23,065 bases of DNA. Source: Clostridiaceae bacterium (lineage in GTDB: Bacteria > Bacillota > Clostridia > Oscillospirales > Acutalibacteraceae). A model generated the notes under the pieces. It was not told the DNA's origin. It saw nothing but the letters and a program-made list of their open reading frames with translations, and made no database searches. The stretch's first letter is position 1. Every line of letters begins with the position of its first letter. The stretch spans positions 1-23,065 of the forward strand of contig JAEDHT010000031.1 of the NCBI GenBank assembly GCA_016296885.1, read 5' to 3'. The position numbers and the translations under genes were made by a program. Below, piece by piece: positions 15,877 to 23,065 of the stretch.

Positions 15877-15905
15877 ATATTACCAAATTTCTTACAAAAT
15901 TTCAA
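15877..15905 (-). promoter_or_regulatory. promoter candidate for the SH3-repeat protein gene
   Basis: On the minus strand, TTGAAA (15900-15905) and TAATAT (15877-15882) have 17-bp spacing, and the -10 is preceded by TGG (extended -10). The hexamers match only moderately. Two A/T-tract repeats lie just upstream (15921-15942). Confidence 0.45.
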
Positions 15906-15920
15906 TATAAAAGTGCAATT

Positions 15921-15942
15921 TTTATCAAAAATTTATCAAAAA
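15921..15942. repeat. tandem 11-bp repeat upstream of the SH3-gene promoter
   Basis: TTTATCAAAAA occurs twice back to back (15921-15931, 15932-15942), one helical turn apart. On the minus strand it sits about 16-37 bp upstream of the -35 candidate. It may be an UP-like or curved-DNA element, or a two-half-site regulator target. Confidence 0.6.
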
Positions 15943-15965
15943 TAAGATGAAAAACTAAAAATAAA

Positions 15966-15986
15966 AAGAGGGAAAAATTCCCTCTT
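15966..15986 (-). terminator. terminator of the yerC-like/methyltransferase/hslO operon
   Basis: Arms of 9 bp (15966-15974 and 15978-15986) form a tight hairpin. Minus-strand sequence after it is TTTTTATTTTTAG, a good U-rich tail 7 nt past the hslO stop. Confidence 0.85.
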
Positions 15987-15992
15987 CTCGTA

Positions 15993-16883
15993 TCAATCGT
16001 CGCTATTTTTCATCTTTATAATCTCTTCAAGCTCACTTTTTGTAATGCGATAATGCTTATTGCAAAAGTGGCAATTTGCCACAGCATATCCTTTTTCGTC
16101 AGCAAGGCTTCTGATATCGTCATCAGGTAATGTTATGATAGAGTTAATCACCTTGTCACGACTACACGTGCACACATAGTTGATGGGCATCTCATCCAAC
16201 ACCTCAACCTCAAAGCCTGATAATACGGATTTTACCATATCAAGCACAGACATACCTTTTGCAAGCATGGTGGTAACGCTATCAGCAGATGCGAGGTTCT
16301 TTTCGAGGCGTGATATAGCTTCTTCATCAGCTCCCGGGAGTAATTGGATTATATATCCTCCGCATAGCAATACTTCGCCATCGTTCTTATCTACCAATAC
16401 ACCCAAAGCACAAGCTGTAGGTAACTGTTCGCTTGAAGCATAGTAGGATGTGATATCCTCTGCAATCTCACCACTCACAATTTCCACAGCACCCAAATAA
16501 GGCTCGCCCTCACCAAAATCTTTCATAACATTCAAAGTTCCGTTTGTGCCAACAGCCTTTCCAACATTTAGCTTGCCGTTATTATATCTTTCTGTTTCGA
16601 CATCAGGGTTGCCCACATAGCCTCTGCAATTTCCGTTGCTATCTGCCAATGCTACAACACAGCCTATAGGGCCTCCACCATTGATGCGAAGTGTTATATT
16701 TCCGTTTTTACTTTTTAACTGTGCGCCCATCATTGATGCACCTGTGAGCATCCTTCCAAGTGCTGCTGTAGCTACAGGGGATGTGTGATGAAGTTTTTTT
16801 GCTGTATGAACAATATCTGATGTTTCGGCACATGATGCCATTATAGAGCCATCAGATGTAATACATCTTATAATTTTATCCAT
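15993..16883 (-). CDS. hslO: Hsp33 redox-activated chaperone
   Basis: Cytoplasmic holdase chaperone that protects unfolding proteins under oxidative stress. 296 residues. The N-terminal domain has the family pattern HHTSPVATAALGRMLTGA and an NGGGPIG loop. The C-terminal redox switch has the CxC/CxxC zinc site: Cys238, Cys240, Cys271, Cys274. In the family these cysteines hold zinc when reduced and form disulfides when oxidised. It is the last gene of a three-gene unit: 4 nt after the methyltransferase stop, with AAGGTG inside the end of that gene as ribosome site, and with a terminator downstream. The identification is firm. Confidence 0.96.
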   Translation of the reverse strand: MDKIIRCITSDGSIMASCAETSDIVHTAKKLHHTSPVATAALGRMLTGASMMGAQLKSKNGNITLRINGGGPIGCVVALADSNGNCRGYVGNPDVETERYNNGKLNVGKAVGTNGTLNVMKDFGEGEPYLGAVEIVSGEIAEDITSYYASSEQLPTACALGVLVDKNDGEVLLCGGYIIQLLPGADEEAISRLEKNLASADSVTTMLAKGMSVLDMVKSVLSGFEVEVLDEMPINYVCTCSRDKVINSIITLPDDDIRSLADEKGYAVANCHFCNKHYRITKSELEEIIKMKNSDD

Positions 16884-16887
16884 AGAA

Positions 16888-17628
16888 TTATTTCACCTTT
16901 TGAGTAATAAAAAATAGTCTTTCGCTTTGTTCGGTTGGTGCATCAAAGCTCCAGCCATCAAATATATCTATTATTTTAAAGCCGTTTTTTTCGAGATTTT
17001 CTTTAAGAAAATCAGTATCGTATGAACGTTCGCTAAAATGTTCACAACGTCTTATATAAGTATTTTCTACTTTTTCAAAAAAGTCAAGATCAATATTTAC
17101 AATATTGTTAGCAGAAATTCTGTTTTGCCACACACAAAAAACCTCCGGCAAATCATACACATAAGTGTTGTTACCAAGAATCTTCTGGTGCTTATATGAA
17201 GTGTTCACATCAAACACAAAATATCCACCGTTGTTCATAAAAAGAGACACTTTCTCAAAGACTTTTTTTATATCATTTTCATTTGTAATGTGATTGAGAC
17301 TGTCCAGAGTGCAAATACAGGTATCTATAGTCCCATATAGGTCTATACTTTGCATTTTCTGACATAAAAACAATATATCAAATCCTGATTCGTATGCCTT
17401 TTGACGTGCGACAGAAAGCATAGTGGGTGACATATCGACGCCGTATATATCGAAGCCTCTTTTTGCAAGCTCCAGTGTAAGCGAACCAGTGCCACAAGCT
17501 AAATCAAGGGTGATGCCTGTGTTATGTTTATATCTTTCAAAAACCTGTTCAAGATAATCAGCCAGATTTTTATAGTTTACATTTTCTGTGAGAAAGTCAT
17601 AATAATCGGCAAAATCCATATAAGACAT
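16888..17628 (-). CDS. class I SAM-dependent methyltransferase
   Basis: 246 residues with a Rossmann-type SAM fold. Motif I is LDLACGTGSL (41-50), with the glycine loop CGTG; Asp65 in GVDMSPTML is the acidic residue that binds the SAM ribose; motif IV is CICTLDSLNHI (about 105-115). The start DFADYYDFLTENVNY is common in small Clostridia methyltransferases of this group. The substrate is unknown. Its start codon shares one base with the stop of the YerC-like gene, and hslO follows after 4 nt, so translation is coupled. No membrane segments. The enzyme class is firm; no specific reaction can be given. Confidence 0.88.
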   Translation of the reverse strand: MSYMDFADYYDFLTENVNYKNLADYLEQVFERYKHNTGITLDLACGTGSLTLELAKRGFDIYGVDMSPTMLSVARQKAYESGFDILFLCQKMQSIDLYGTIDTCICTLDSLNHITNENDIKKVFEKVSLFMNNGGYFVFDVNTSYKHQKILGNNTYVYDLPEVFCVWQNRISANNIVNIDLDFFEKVENTYIRRCEHFSERSYDTDFLKENLEKNGFKIIDIFDGWSFDAPTEQSERLFFITQKVK

Positions 17629-17936
17629 TAGACATCACCTGTTTTGCTTTTAGCATCAATTCTCTCAAATATTTTTTCGTAGCCGTTGTTGCCATAGAGC
17701 AGAGAGCGATTTACACGGCTTATGGTAGCGGTGCTTGCACCGGTTTCAGAAACGATATCGCTATACACACGCTTCTCATGCAACATTTTTGCAACAGTAA
17801 GTCGTTGTGCCATTGCTTTTATCTCCGGTATGGTACAGAGGTCCTCAAAAAAAGATTTGCAGTCGTCCATATTTTTCAGAGAGAGCACAGCATTATATAA
17901 TAATTCGGTGTTATGATCATTTGATTTTATGCTCAT
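17628..17936 (-). CDS. YerC/YecD-type TrpR-like DNA-binding protein
   Basis: 102 residues from ATG 17936, all helical. The family core PEIKAMAQRLTVAKMLHEKRVYSDIVSETGASTATISRVNRSL is present (quoted in parts: PEIKAMAQRLTVAKML and YSDIVSETGASTATISR), with a TrpR-like helix-turn-helix in the second part. AAGGAG at 17945-17950 lies 8-9 nt before this ATG; an in-frame ATG at 17981 would place that ribosome site inside the gene and gives a longer protein than the usual ~100 residues, so it is rejected. Tryptophan dependence of TrpR should not be assumed for this branch. It leads the operon with the methyltransferase and hslO and may autoregulate through the inverted repeat in its leader. Confidence 0.85.
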   Translation of the reverse strand: MSIKSNDHNTELLYNAVLSLKNMDDCKSFFEDLCTIPEIKAMAQRLTVAKMLHEKRVYSDIVSETGASTATISRVNRSLLYGNNGYEKIFERIDAKSKTGDV

Positions 17937-17955
17937 ATTCAAGTCTCCTTTTATG

Positions 17956-17982
17956 ATTGAATAGGTGTGAGACATATTCAAT
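17956..17982. promoter_or_regulatory. inverted repeat in the leader of the YerC-like gene
   Basis: Perfect 8-bp arms ATTGAATA (17956-17963) and TATTCAAT (17975-17982) have an 11-bp spacer. The arm centres lie 19 bp apart, near two helical turns. It lies between a TATAAT box and the ribosome site, so it could be an operator for the helix-turn-helix protein it precedes. Confidence 0.4.
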
Positions 17983-17988
17983 ATTCTA

Positions 17989-17994
17989 ATTATA
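17989..17994 (-). promoter_or_regulatory. -10 box for the YerC-like operon
   Basis: A perfect TATAAT on the minus strand, about 53 nt upstream of the start codon. No good -35 hexamer sits at 16-18 bp, so an activator may be needed or the promoter may be weak. Confidence 0.4.
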
Positions 17995-18032
17995 CTTTAA
18001 CATTTTACCACACGAAATCAAAAAAGTAAATA

Positions 18033-18656
18033 CTAAACCTTTTTATTATAGGGGATTTTTTGATAAACCTCCATAACTTTATCTCGCATCCATAGCATAG
18101 TGTTAATTCTTGCAGAAAAACCAAACCCATTATCCATTTGCCAGTCGTATGGTTTAGCCTGAGGAAGGCCATACACAGAGAGTATAGTTGATATTACACC
18201 ACCATGGGCCATAATAACTGCGGTATCTGTGCCACTTTTTAACATTCCTTCAACAACCTTTTCAAATGCAACGCACACTCGCCTGATAAACTGTGCACCG
18301 CTTTCGCCGTTTGGAGGGGTGGTATTTTGAGAGTCTGCAAGCCATTTTACAAATTCTGAATTTTTCTTTAGCTCATCTACGTTCTTTTTTTCCCAATCGC
18401 CAAATGAGCACTCTCTAAAATCATCTATTACTATTGGCTTTATAGCAGGGTAGATAATGTTACAGCTTTGTATACAACGAAGCATAGGGCTGGTGAAAAC
18501 TACGGGAGTGCCGGGATACATCATCTCTGAATCATATTTTTTTAGCAAGTCAATACCTTCCTTTGACAATGGTACATCTGTCGATCCTATGTAGAGACCT
18601 TTTTGGTTTTCGGAAGTTTGTCCATGACGAATAAAATGAATATTATAAGATTTCAT
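18033..18656 (-). CDS. histidine phosphatase family protein (phosphoglycerate mutase-like)
   Basis: 207 residues, cytoplasmic. The catalytic RHG motif is Arg10-His11-Gly12 in FIRHGQTSEN, Arg60 lies in SPMLRC, the acid Glu82 in FRECSFGDW, and the second histidine His151 in AHGGV. All catalytic residues are present. The pattern resembles GpmB/CobC-type phosphatases; an alpha-ribazole phosphatase role in cobamide assembly is possible but cannot be separated from general phosphatases by sequence alone, and no cobamide genes adjoin it. AGAGGT lies 7-13 nt before the ATG. It is divergent from the XRE regulator, with which it shares overlapping promoters. Confidence 0.9.
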   Translation of the reverse strand: MKSYNIHFIRHGQTSENQKGLYIGSTDVPLSKEGIDLLKKYDSEMMYPGTPVVFTSPMLRCIQSCNIIYPAIKPIVIDDFRECSFGDWEKKNVDELKKNSEFVKWLADSQNTTPPNGESGAQFIRRVCVAFEKVVEGMLKSGTDTAVIMAHGGVISTILSVYGLPQAKPYDWQMDNGFGFSARINTMLWMRDKVMEVYQKIPYNKKV

Positions 18657-18674
18657 ATTTTACCTCTTTTTATA

Positions 18675-18703
18675 TTTACAAATTGTTAAAAGTGTATTAT
18701 ACT
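18675..18703 (+). promoter_or_regulatory. XRE-regulator promoter, overlapping the divergent phosphatase -10
   Basis: TTTACA (18675-18680) and TATACT (18698-18703) have 17-bp spacing and each match 5/6. A perfect minus-strand TATAAT (18696-18701) overlaps this -10, so the two promoters face apart and probably exclude each other. The minus-strand -35 is poor. Confidence 0.6.
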
Positions 18704-18735
18704 ATATGTAATAATTGATGTGGAGTATAAAAGAT

Positions 18736-19431
18736 ATGGAAAATAATTTTGGCAGAACTATCACTCTTCTGCGCAAGGAGCGCAAGCTTAGTCAAAAGCA
18801 GGTTGCAAATGATATGGGTGTTTCGCAGGCACTGCTGTCACACTATGAAAAAGGAATACGGCACTGTTCCTTTGATCTGCTTGTGGCGTTTGCTGATTAC
18901 TACAATGTATCATGTGACTATCTGCTTGGCAGAACACCCGATAAAAACGGCCAGATAATTAGCATAGAGAGCACCTCAGAGCCAAAATCAGGTAACGAAA
19001 TACAGCCCGATAGCAACGATTTGGTTAATGCACTTAATAAAAGAATATTGTCAGATGGAATTAACGTGCTTTATAGTATACTGGATGACATCTCCAATAA
19101 ATCGTTGACAAATGAGATGTCAGCATACTTGGATATCTCAGTGTATAAAATGTTGCGTATGCTATATAGTGCAAATCCTAAAAATCTAGATTGCTTTTTC
19201 TCGATATCAGAGCACGATTTCCTGTTTTTGTGTGATTCAGCGTTGTCTAAAAGGGAGTATAACATAAGCAGGCTGTGCAACGGGATATCCGAAAGTGCCA
19301 CAGATGCAATAGATAAAGACAAGATTCCATTGTTCTCTTATGACAAGATTGAGAAAGCATATTCTAACTATAAAGCAGGACTGCTGAATTTGATAAAAAC
19401 AAGTGAAACAAAGGTGTCTGCGGAAAAATAA
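18736..19431 (+). CDS. XRE-family transcriptional regulator
   Basis: 231 residues. The N-terminal Cro/CI helix-turn-helix (about 3-65) reads LRKERKLSQKQVANDMGVSQALLSHYEKG and ends in the common YYNVSCDYLLGRT segment (parts quoted). A polar linker (about 70-95) leads to a helical C-terminal domain of about 130 residues with no family I recognise, perhaps for dimerisation or ligand sensing. GGAG at 18722-18725 supports ATG 18736; an upstream in-frame TTG at 18715 has no ribosome site. It may control itself and the divergent phosphatase through the shared promoter region. There are no phage genes nearby, so a housekeeping rather than prophage regulator is likely. Confidence 0.85.
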   Translation: MENNFGRTITLLRKERKLSQKQVANDMGVSQALLSHYEKGIRHCSFDLLVAFADYYNVSCDYLLGRTPDKNGQIISIESTSEPKSGNEIQPDSNDLVNALNKRILSDGINVLYSILDDISNKSLTNEMSAYLDISVYKMLRMLYSANPKNLDCFFSISEHDFLFLCDSALSKREYNISRLCNGISESATDAIDKDKIPLFSYDKIEKAYSNYKAGLLNLIKTSETKVSAEK

Positions 19432-19443
19432 TTTACATACATT

Positions 19444-19467
19444 AGGGTATCGCATTTGCGATACCCT
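19444..19467. terminator. terminator between convergent XRE and glycosyltransferase genes
   Basis: A perfect 10-bp stem (19444-19453 with 19458-19467) has a 4-nt loop. A TCTCTTTT tail follows on the plus strand, so it mainly ends the XRE gene. The minus-strand tail is poor in U, so it is only a possible stop for the convergent operon. Confidence 0.75.
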
Positions 19468-19503
19468 TCTCTTTTGCTTTTTAATTGATATTAAATAAGT
19501 TAT

Positions 19504-21222
19504 TTATTGTATCATCAAATAAATGATTGTAGATAACAGACAAAATAGTGCTACAAGCAAATATATGCCTGTAAGACTTACAATTTCCGGTGTAGATTTC
19601 TTCCATCTATTTACAGAACCTTTGCGATAGAGATTCTCTGTGAAATATCCCACTGCAAATGCACCAATCACAAGAGTTATAACAGCATAGCGGAAATCCT
19701 GTGAGCAGGTGTGAGGATAATCAATTGAGAATTTCAAAAAGCTACCGAGTGTAAGAAAATATGTGCCACCAAGCAATATCTTTATAGGTAGCTTTAGTAC
19801 GTCAGATCTTTTAATAAGCACATACACCATCATAGCAAGCGAAGCTATGCATATTATCACATTAATCCAAAACAACACAAATGACAACGTATGCACAGCA
19901 TTAGGCGCAAGAGCAATTCTGTAATCTGAAAGTGTATATTCACCAAATACAGATGTCTTCAAAAATGCTATGATAGGATTGTATTCATAATATGTTGCCA
20001 TATTATTTTCTCCTTCTGCAAGGAAAGGACTGGAAAGCGGATGATCTACAAAGCTGAAGAATCTTTCAAATACAGAATATTCCCCTATATATTGATCCAA
20101 TTCAGGGCTCAGCATTTGAACATAGGTGAGAGGAACTCTAAATCTAATGAAGTTTCTTATTGCATAGGATAATCCAAGTGGTACACATACCACACCAAAT
20201 ACGATGTATTGTAATATAACACCTTTTGTTGTGGTTTTGCTCACTAGACCATTGTCAGACTTTTGAGAACGTATTACCTCTATTAGCTTGATAAGGAATA
20301 CCACTGCTATTGGTGGGGCTATCAGCGCTACAGAAAGCTTTGTTAACATTCCAAGACCAATAGAAAGCGCAATAAGTATTATTCGCTTAAAGTTGGGATT
20401 TTTGTACCATACAACCGTATTATAAATTGCTGCTATCATAAAGGTAATGGAAAGCATATCGTTATTAATACTTCCAGCAAGAATAATAAATGTAGGATGA
20501 AAAGCTATCAGTGATGTGGCAACTACTAATCCTGCAGAGCGCAGTTGTAGCTCCTTGAATAGCTTACAGCATAGCACCATAGATATGGTAGAATAATACA
20601 GAGGGAGAAATTGCAAGCTTGTTATAATTCTCTCAAAAGAAAATCCAAAGAAGCCTAAGATACGCATCCATACAGCCGATATCATGTGGTGGAGTGGCGG
20701 ATGATAGAACTGATTTACAATTCTTGGGTCAAAGTCAGGTAACTTTAAGCCATTCTCAAAGAAATATAGGATGTAAGCCGCATGACCTTTTCCACCATTA
20801 AAAACATTTTGAAAACTCCATAAATCATGCTGTCGTTCCTTGTAGGTTTCGCCATAAATGTTATCAGCAGTAATATTGAATACATTTACGTTTGTGTATA
20901 ACACATAGCAAAGTCGCAGAACAAATCCTGCAATCAGTATGAGTATAAGAACATTGTTTGCATTAAGCTTTTTTTTATATGCCAGTATACCAAGTGGTAT
21001 GAGCAATAGCAAAAATCCAACAATTGCTACCGGTATAGCATTAAAAAACAGATGCTTTGCCTTATCAAATATAAAGGTACACAAGATGCAAACCACGCCG
21101 AATAATATAAAAGGATGAGGGATAACATCCTTTTCAGTTAGCGGTGCTTTGATAAGTGATTTTTTTGGTGCTTTTGAGTGCATCTTTGTGTTTTTTGAAA
21201 GGTTGTTAGAAGATTTACCCAA
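19504..21222 (-). CDS. GT-C membrane glycosyltransferase (PMT/ArnT-like)
   Basis: 572 residues with a polar, basic N-terminus (1-35) and about 11-13 membrane helices. It has the family layout of lipid-linked-sugar glycosyltransferases: a large first outside loop with an acidic residue near RQHDLW (Asp133, candidate catalytic base), a YHPPLHH motif (173-179), and SINNDMLSI (about 251-259). Donor and acceptor cannot be read; polyprenyl-phosphate sugar transfer to a wall polymer or protein is typical of the family. The start is TTG 21222, supported by GAGGT about 7 nt upstream; the first ATG would be residue 14. It lies 21 nt after the pseudokinase gene, in one operon. Confidence 0.85.
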   Translation of the reverse strand: MGKSSNNLSKNTKMHSKAPKKSLIKAPLTEKDVIPHPFILFGVVCILCTFIFDKAKHLFFNAIPVAIVGFLLLLIPLGILAYKKKLNANNVLILILIAGFVLRLCYVLYTNVNVFNITADNIYGETYKERQHDLWSFQNVFNGGKGHAAYILYFFENGLKLPDFDPRIVNQFYHPPLHHMISAVWMRILGFFGFSFERIITSLQFLPLYYSTISMVLCCKLFKELQLRSAGLVVATSLIAFHPTFIILAGSINNDMLSITFMIAAIYNTVVWYKNPNFKRIILIALSIGLGMLTKLSVALIAPPIAVVFLIKLIEVIRSQKSDNGLVSKTTTKGVILQYIVFGVVCVPLGLSYAIRNFIRFRVPLTYVQMLSPELDQYIGEYSVFERFFSFVDHPLSSPFLAEGENNMATYYEYNPIIAFLKTSVFGEYTLSDYRIALAPNAVHTLSFVLFWINVIICIASLAMMVYVLIKRSDVLKLPIKILLGGTYFLTLGSFLKFSIDYPHTCSQDFRYAVITLVIGAFAVGYFTENLYRKGSVNRWKKSTPEIVSLTGIYLLVALFCLLSTIIYLMIQ

Positions 21223-21243
21223 GATGATTACCTCACTTTTTCA

Positions 21244-22917
21244 TCAGCTTTCAGAGTCAGAATTTTCATCAGTTTTGTTTTCTTTTCCTTTACTTACAAT
21301 CACAGTAACTCCTGAGCCACAGTCTAGTTCATCTCCTGCGGAGTTTCCAAGGTAATCTATTACGTATCCTTCTTTTACAGTGTCACTATATTCTCTTTCC
21401 ACATATGTTACAAAGTCTTCTTCAGCCAATATGTCGGCTGCATATTTCAATGTAACCTCCTTAATATCAGGTAAGTAACGTTTTGCTGTGCCACTGCTTA
21501 GCGTAACAATAATTACAGAATCTACAGGCATTTCTGTTTCTGCCTCAGGGGACTGATTTATAGGATAATTTTTTTTCACAGTATCGTTATATTCAGTTGA
21601 AGAAGAAAAGACGATGTTAAAATCTTTGGTTTTTTCATCCAGCTCGATTATTTCTTCATATGACATTTTGGTCAAATCAGGTACCACAAATTTTTGTGTT
21701 TCCTCTATAGCTGACACTGTTTGTCCTGTTTCATCATTAGTGATGACAGATACAACATTAGTTTTGTCTTTTTCAGATGAAATTATTTTATCAAAGAAGC
21801 TTTGATCTAAAAATGTATTTCCAATAAAGAAGAAAATAACTGCACATACCACAAAGGTGAGAATACCCCACACAACAGTTGGCACACCACGTCTTATTTT
21901 TTTCTCCTTTTCAATCGCCTTGTTAGCTTTAACTTCAGTTTTTATCTCGTCACGCATAGCTTTTATTGTAGGTGCCGATGTTAGGAGCAGTTTGAACTCT
22001 TCAAATGAGGAAATTCTCTTTTCTGCGTCAATTTGTAAACCATTAGCGAGGGCAGTAACCACATGAGGTGGCAGTCTCTTTACAACATTTGTATTTATCA
22101 GTAGTTTTGGGTTGTTTTTTCTTATGCTATAGCTTTCAGGCAGGTTACCGGTAAGGGAATAGAATAAAACAGCAGAAAATCCATACACATCACTCTGCTC
22201 CGATAGCTTTGTATTTTCGTATTGCTCCGGTGAGCTACATCCCTCTATCAAGTTAGAATGAAAAGTTTTTGATGAAACACGCATCTCCGGAATCATAAAA
22301 TTTCTTAAAATTAGCTTTCCTTCGGAGGTTACAGCAATATTATCAGGTGAAAGTCCAAGATGTTGAACTCCGTTTTTGTTCACGGTCTCCAATGTAGAAA
22401 TAAGTGGCATAAACAGAGGTCTTGCCACATTCCATTCTAAACTGCCTCCTGAACGCTTTATAAATTCTTTAAATGAAATTAGTTCTTCGTAGTCCTCTAC
22501 CGTATAGGCAGTATTATTATCGGTAAAAATATCATATATTGATGCAATGGCGGTGAGGTCACGCAATCTTGCGATAGTTCTGAAATAAGACAAAAAGCTT
22601 TTTTTCATTGTGCTATACAGCTCTTTGCTTTCCGATTTTACCACTACGTTTACACCGGAGTTTTTACTTCTGCCACAAATTCCCTCAGGCAGAAATTCTC
22701 TAAGCAATACAGGAGTTTTGAGTTCGTCATCGTAGCATATGTACTCTGCACCCTGACAATCACTCTTTATCATTTTTCCTACAATATATCTATCTCTCAA
22801 TACAGTGCCAAGTGGCAAAAACGGAAGAGCCTGATGAGTCTCATTAGAAAATCCGCAGTGTGGGCACACTGAACCATTTTCGTATTCCTTCATGCATCCA
22901 AAGCATAATTCAGACAT
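21244..22917 (-). CDS. zinc-ribbon, kinase-like (pseudokinase), PASTA membrane protein
   Basis: 557 residues from ATG 22917. An N-terminal zinc ribbon (Cys5, Cys8, Cys18, Cys21) is followed by a Ser/Thr kinase-like domain (about 35-315), a membrane helix (about 345-370) and two extracellular PASTA domains (about 410-477 and 478-545). Catalytic residues are lost: the VAIK lysine position is Arg73 (LLREF), HRD reads HLG (186-188) without the base aspartate, and DFG reads NFM (206-208). The Asn of the catalytic loop (SPDN) and a SPEQYE segment remain. It should therefore be a pseudokinase: PASTA domains sense muropeptides or wall stress and the inner fold acts as a scaffold. AAGGGGA precedes the ATG; an earlier in-frame TTG at 22995 lies in the promoter and is rejected. 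The glycosyltransferase gene follows. Confidence 0.85.
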   Translation of the reverse strand: MSELCFGCMKEYENGSVCPHCGFSNETHQALPFLPLGTVLRDRYIVGKMIKSDCQGAEYICYDDELKTPVLLREFLPEGICGRSKNSGVNVVVKSESKELYSTMKKSFLSYFRTIARLRDLTAIASIYDIFTDNNTAYTVEDYEELISFKEFIKRSGGSLEWNVARPLFMPLISTLETVNKNGVQHLGLSPDNIAVTSEGKLILRNFMIPEMRVSSKTFHSNLIEGCSSPEQYENTKLSEQSDVYGFSAVLFYSLTGNLPESYSIRKNNPKLLINTNVVKRLPPHVVTALANGLQIDAEKRISSFEEFKLLLTSAPTIKAMRDEIKTEVKANKAIEKEKKIRRGVPTVVWGILTFVVCAVIFFFIGNTFLDQSFFDKIISSEKDKTNVVSVITNDETGQTVSAIEETQKFVVPDLTKMSYEEIIELDEKTKDFNIVFSSSTEYNDTVKKNYPINQSPEAETEMPVDSVIIVTLSSGTAKRYLPDIKEVTLKYAADILAEEDFVTYVEREYSDTVKEGYVIDYLGNSAGDELDCGSGVTVIVSKGKENKTDENSDSES

Positions 22918-22966
22918 AAAAATATCCCCTTTCAATACGTCCGAAAATACAACTATAATCGCACAT

Positions 22967-22995
22967 AGTATATCAAAAATATTATGCAATGTCAA
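22967..22995 (-). promoter_or_regulatory. promoter of the pseudokinase-glycosyltransferase operon
   Basis: On the minus strand, TTGACA (22990-22995, 6/6) and TATACT (22967-22972, 5/6) have 17-bp spacing. The predicted start near 22960 leaves a leader of about 43 nt and confirms the downstream ATG at 22917. Confidence 0.75.
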
Positions 22996-23065
22996 ATTTG
23001 GCTTTTTTATGGTTTCTACTCCAAATTTCGTAATGGATTTGGTAAAGCAAGTTCCAATTTTGCAG

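Noticed and set aside
22918..22995. An upstream TTG start and hydrophobic extension of the PASTA pseudokinase
   Set aside because: It overlaps the promoter -35 box; AAGGGGA before ATG 22917 and the zinc ribbon directly after it favour the shorter form.
22996..23065. Open frame reaching the window edge on the minus strand
   Set aside because: It is short, has no recognisable protein pattern, and may just be the upstream intergenic region; it cannot be judged at the edge.

Overview
The window reads as chromosomal DNA from an AT-rich Gram-positive bacterium of the Clostridia, most like gut Oscillospiraceae/Ruminococcaceae. This is inferred from lipoprotein signals, ECF-type vitamin transport, a YerC-type TrpR-like regulator, PASTA and SH3 surface proteins, strong AGGAGG-type ribosome sites, TTGACA/TATAAT promoters and occasional TTG starts. 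I see no rRNA, tRNA, CRISPR array, transposase or phage gene.

Region 1 (1-2830): a GC-rich hairpin that may be a dispersed repeat, then metG (methionyl-tRNA synthetase) from its own promoter. It faces a convergent small lipoprotein gene whose perfect-consensus promoter carries a 25-bp palindrome over the -10 box.

Region 2 (2880-3820): an FMN riboswitch with a readable antiterminator/terminator switch controls ribU, the riboflavin-binding subunit of an ECF transporter.

Region 3 (3856-11506): a long hairpin precedes ade (adenine deaminase). Then come five closely packed genes: a DUF4430-like lipoprotein, EcfT, a fused double ATPase EcfA, a substrate-binding S component, and a large membrane-anchored extracytoplasmic protein that looks like a thermolysin-family relic without catalytic residues. 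This is the most novel unit: an ECF transporter with its own extracellular lipoprotein and a peptidase-like partner. The substrate is unknown; a corrinoid-like ligand is only a guess from the DUF4430 fold.

Region 4 (11540-13691): pfkA (ATP-type 6-phosphofructokinase) with promoter candidates and a clear terminator, then a TspO/MBR-like membrane protein.

Region 5 (13719-18000, minus strand): a secreted cysteine-peptidase-like protein with six SH3 repeats, and a compact cluster of a YerC/TrpR-like regulator, a SAM methyltransferase and hslO (Hsp33).

Region 6 (18033-19467): a histidine phosphatase and an XRE-family regulator transcribed divergently from overlapping promoters.

Region 7 (19504-22995, minus strand): a two-gene operon of a zinc-ribbon/kinase-like/PASTA membrane protein, apparently a pseudokinase, followed by a GT-C (PMT/ArnT-like) membrane glycosyltransferase. 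Envelope assembly or its control is a reasonable inference.
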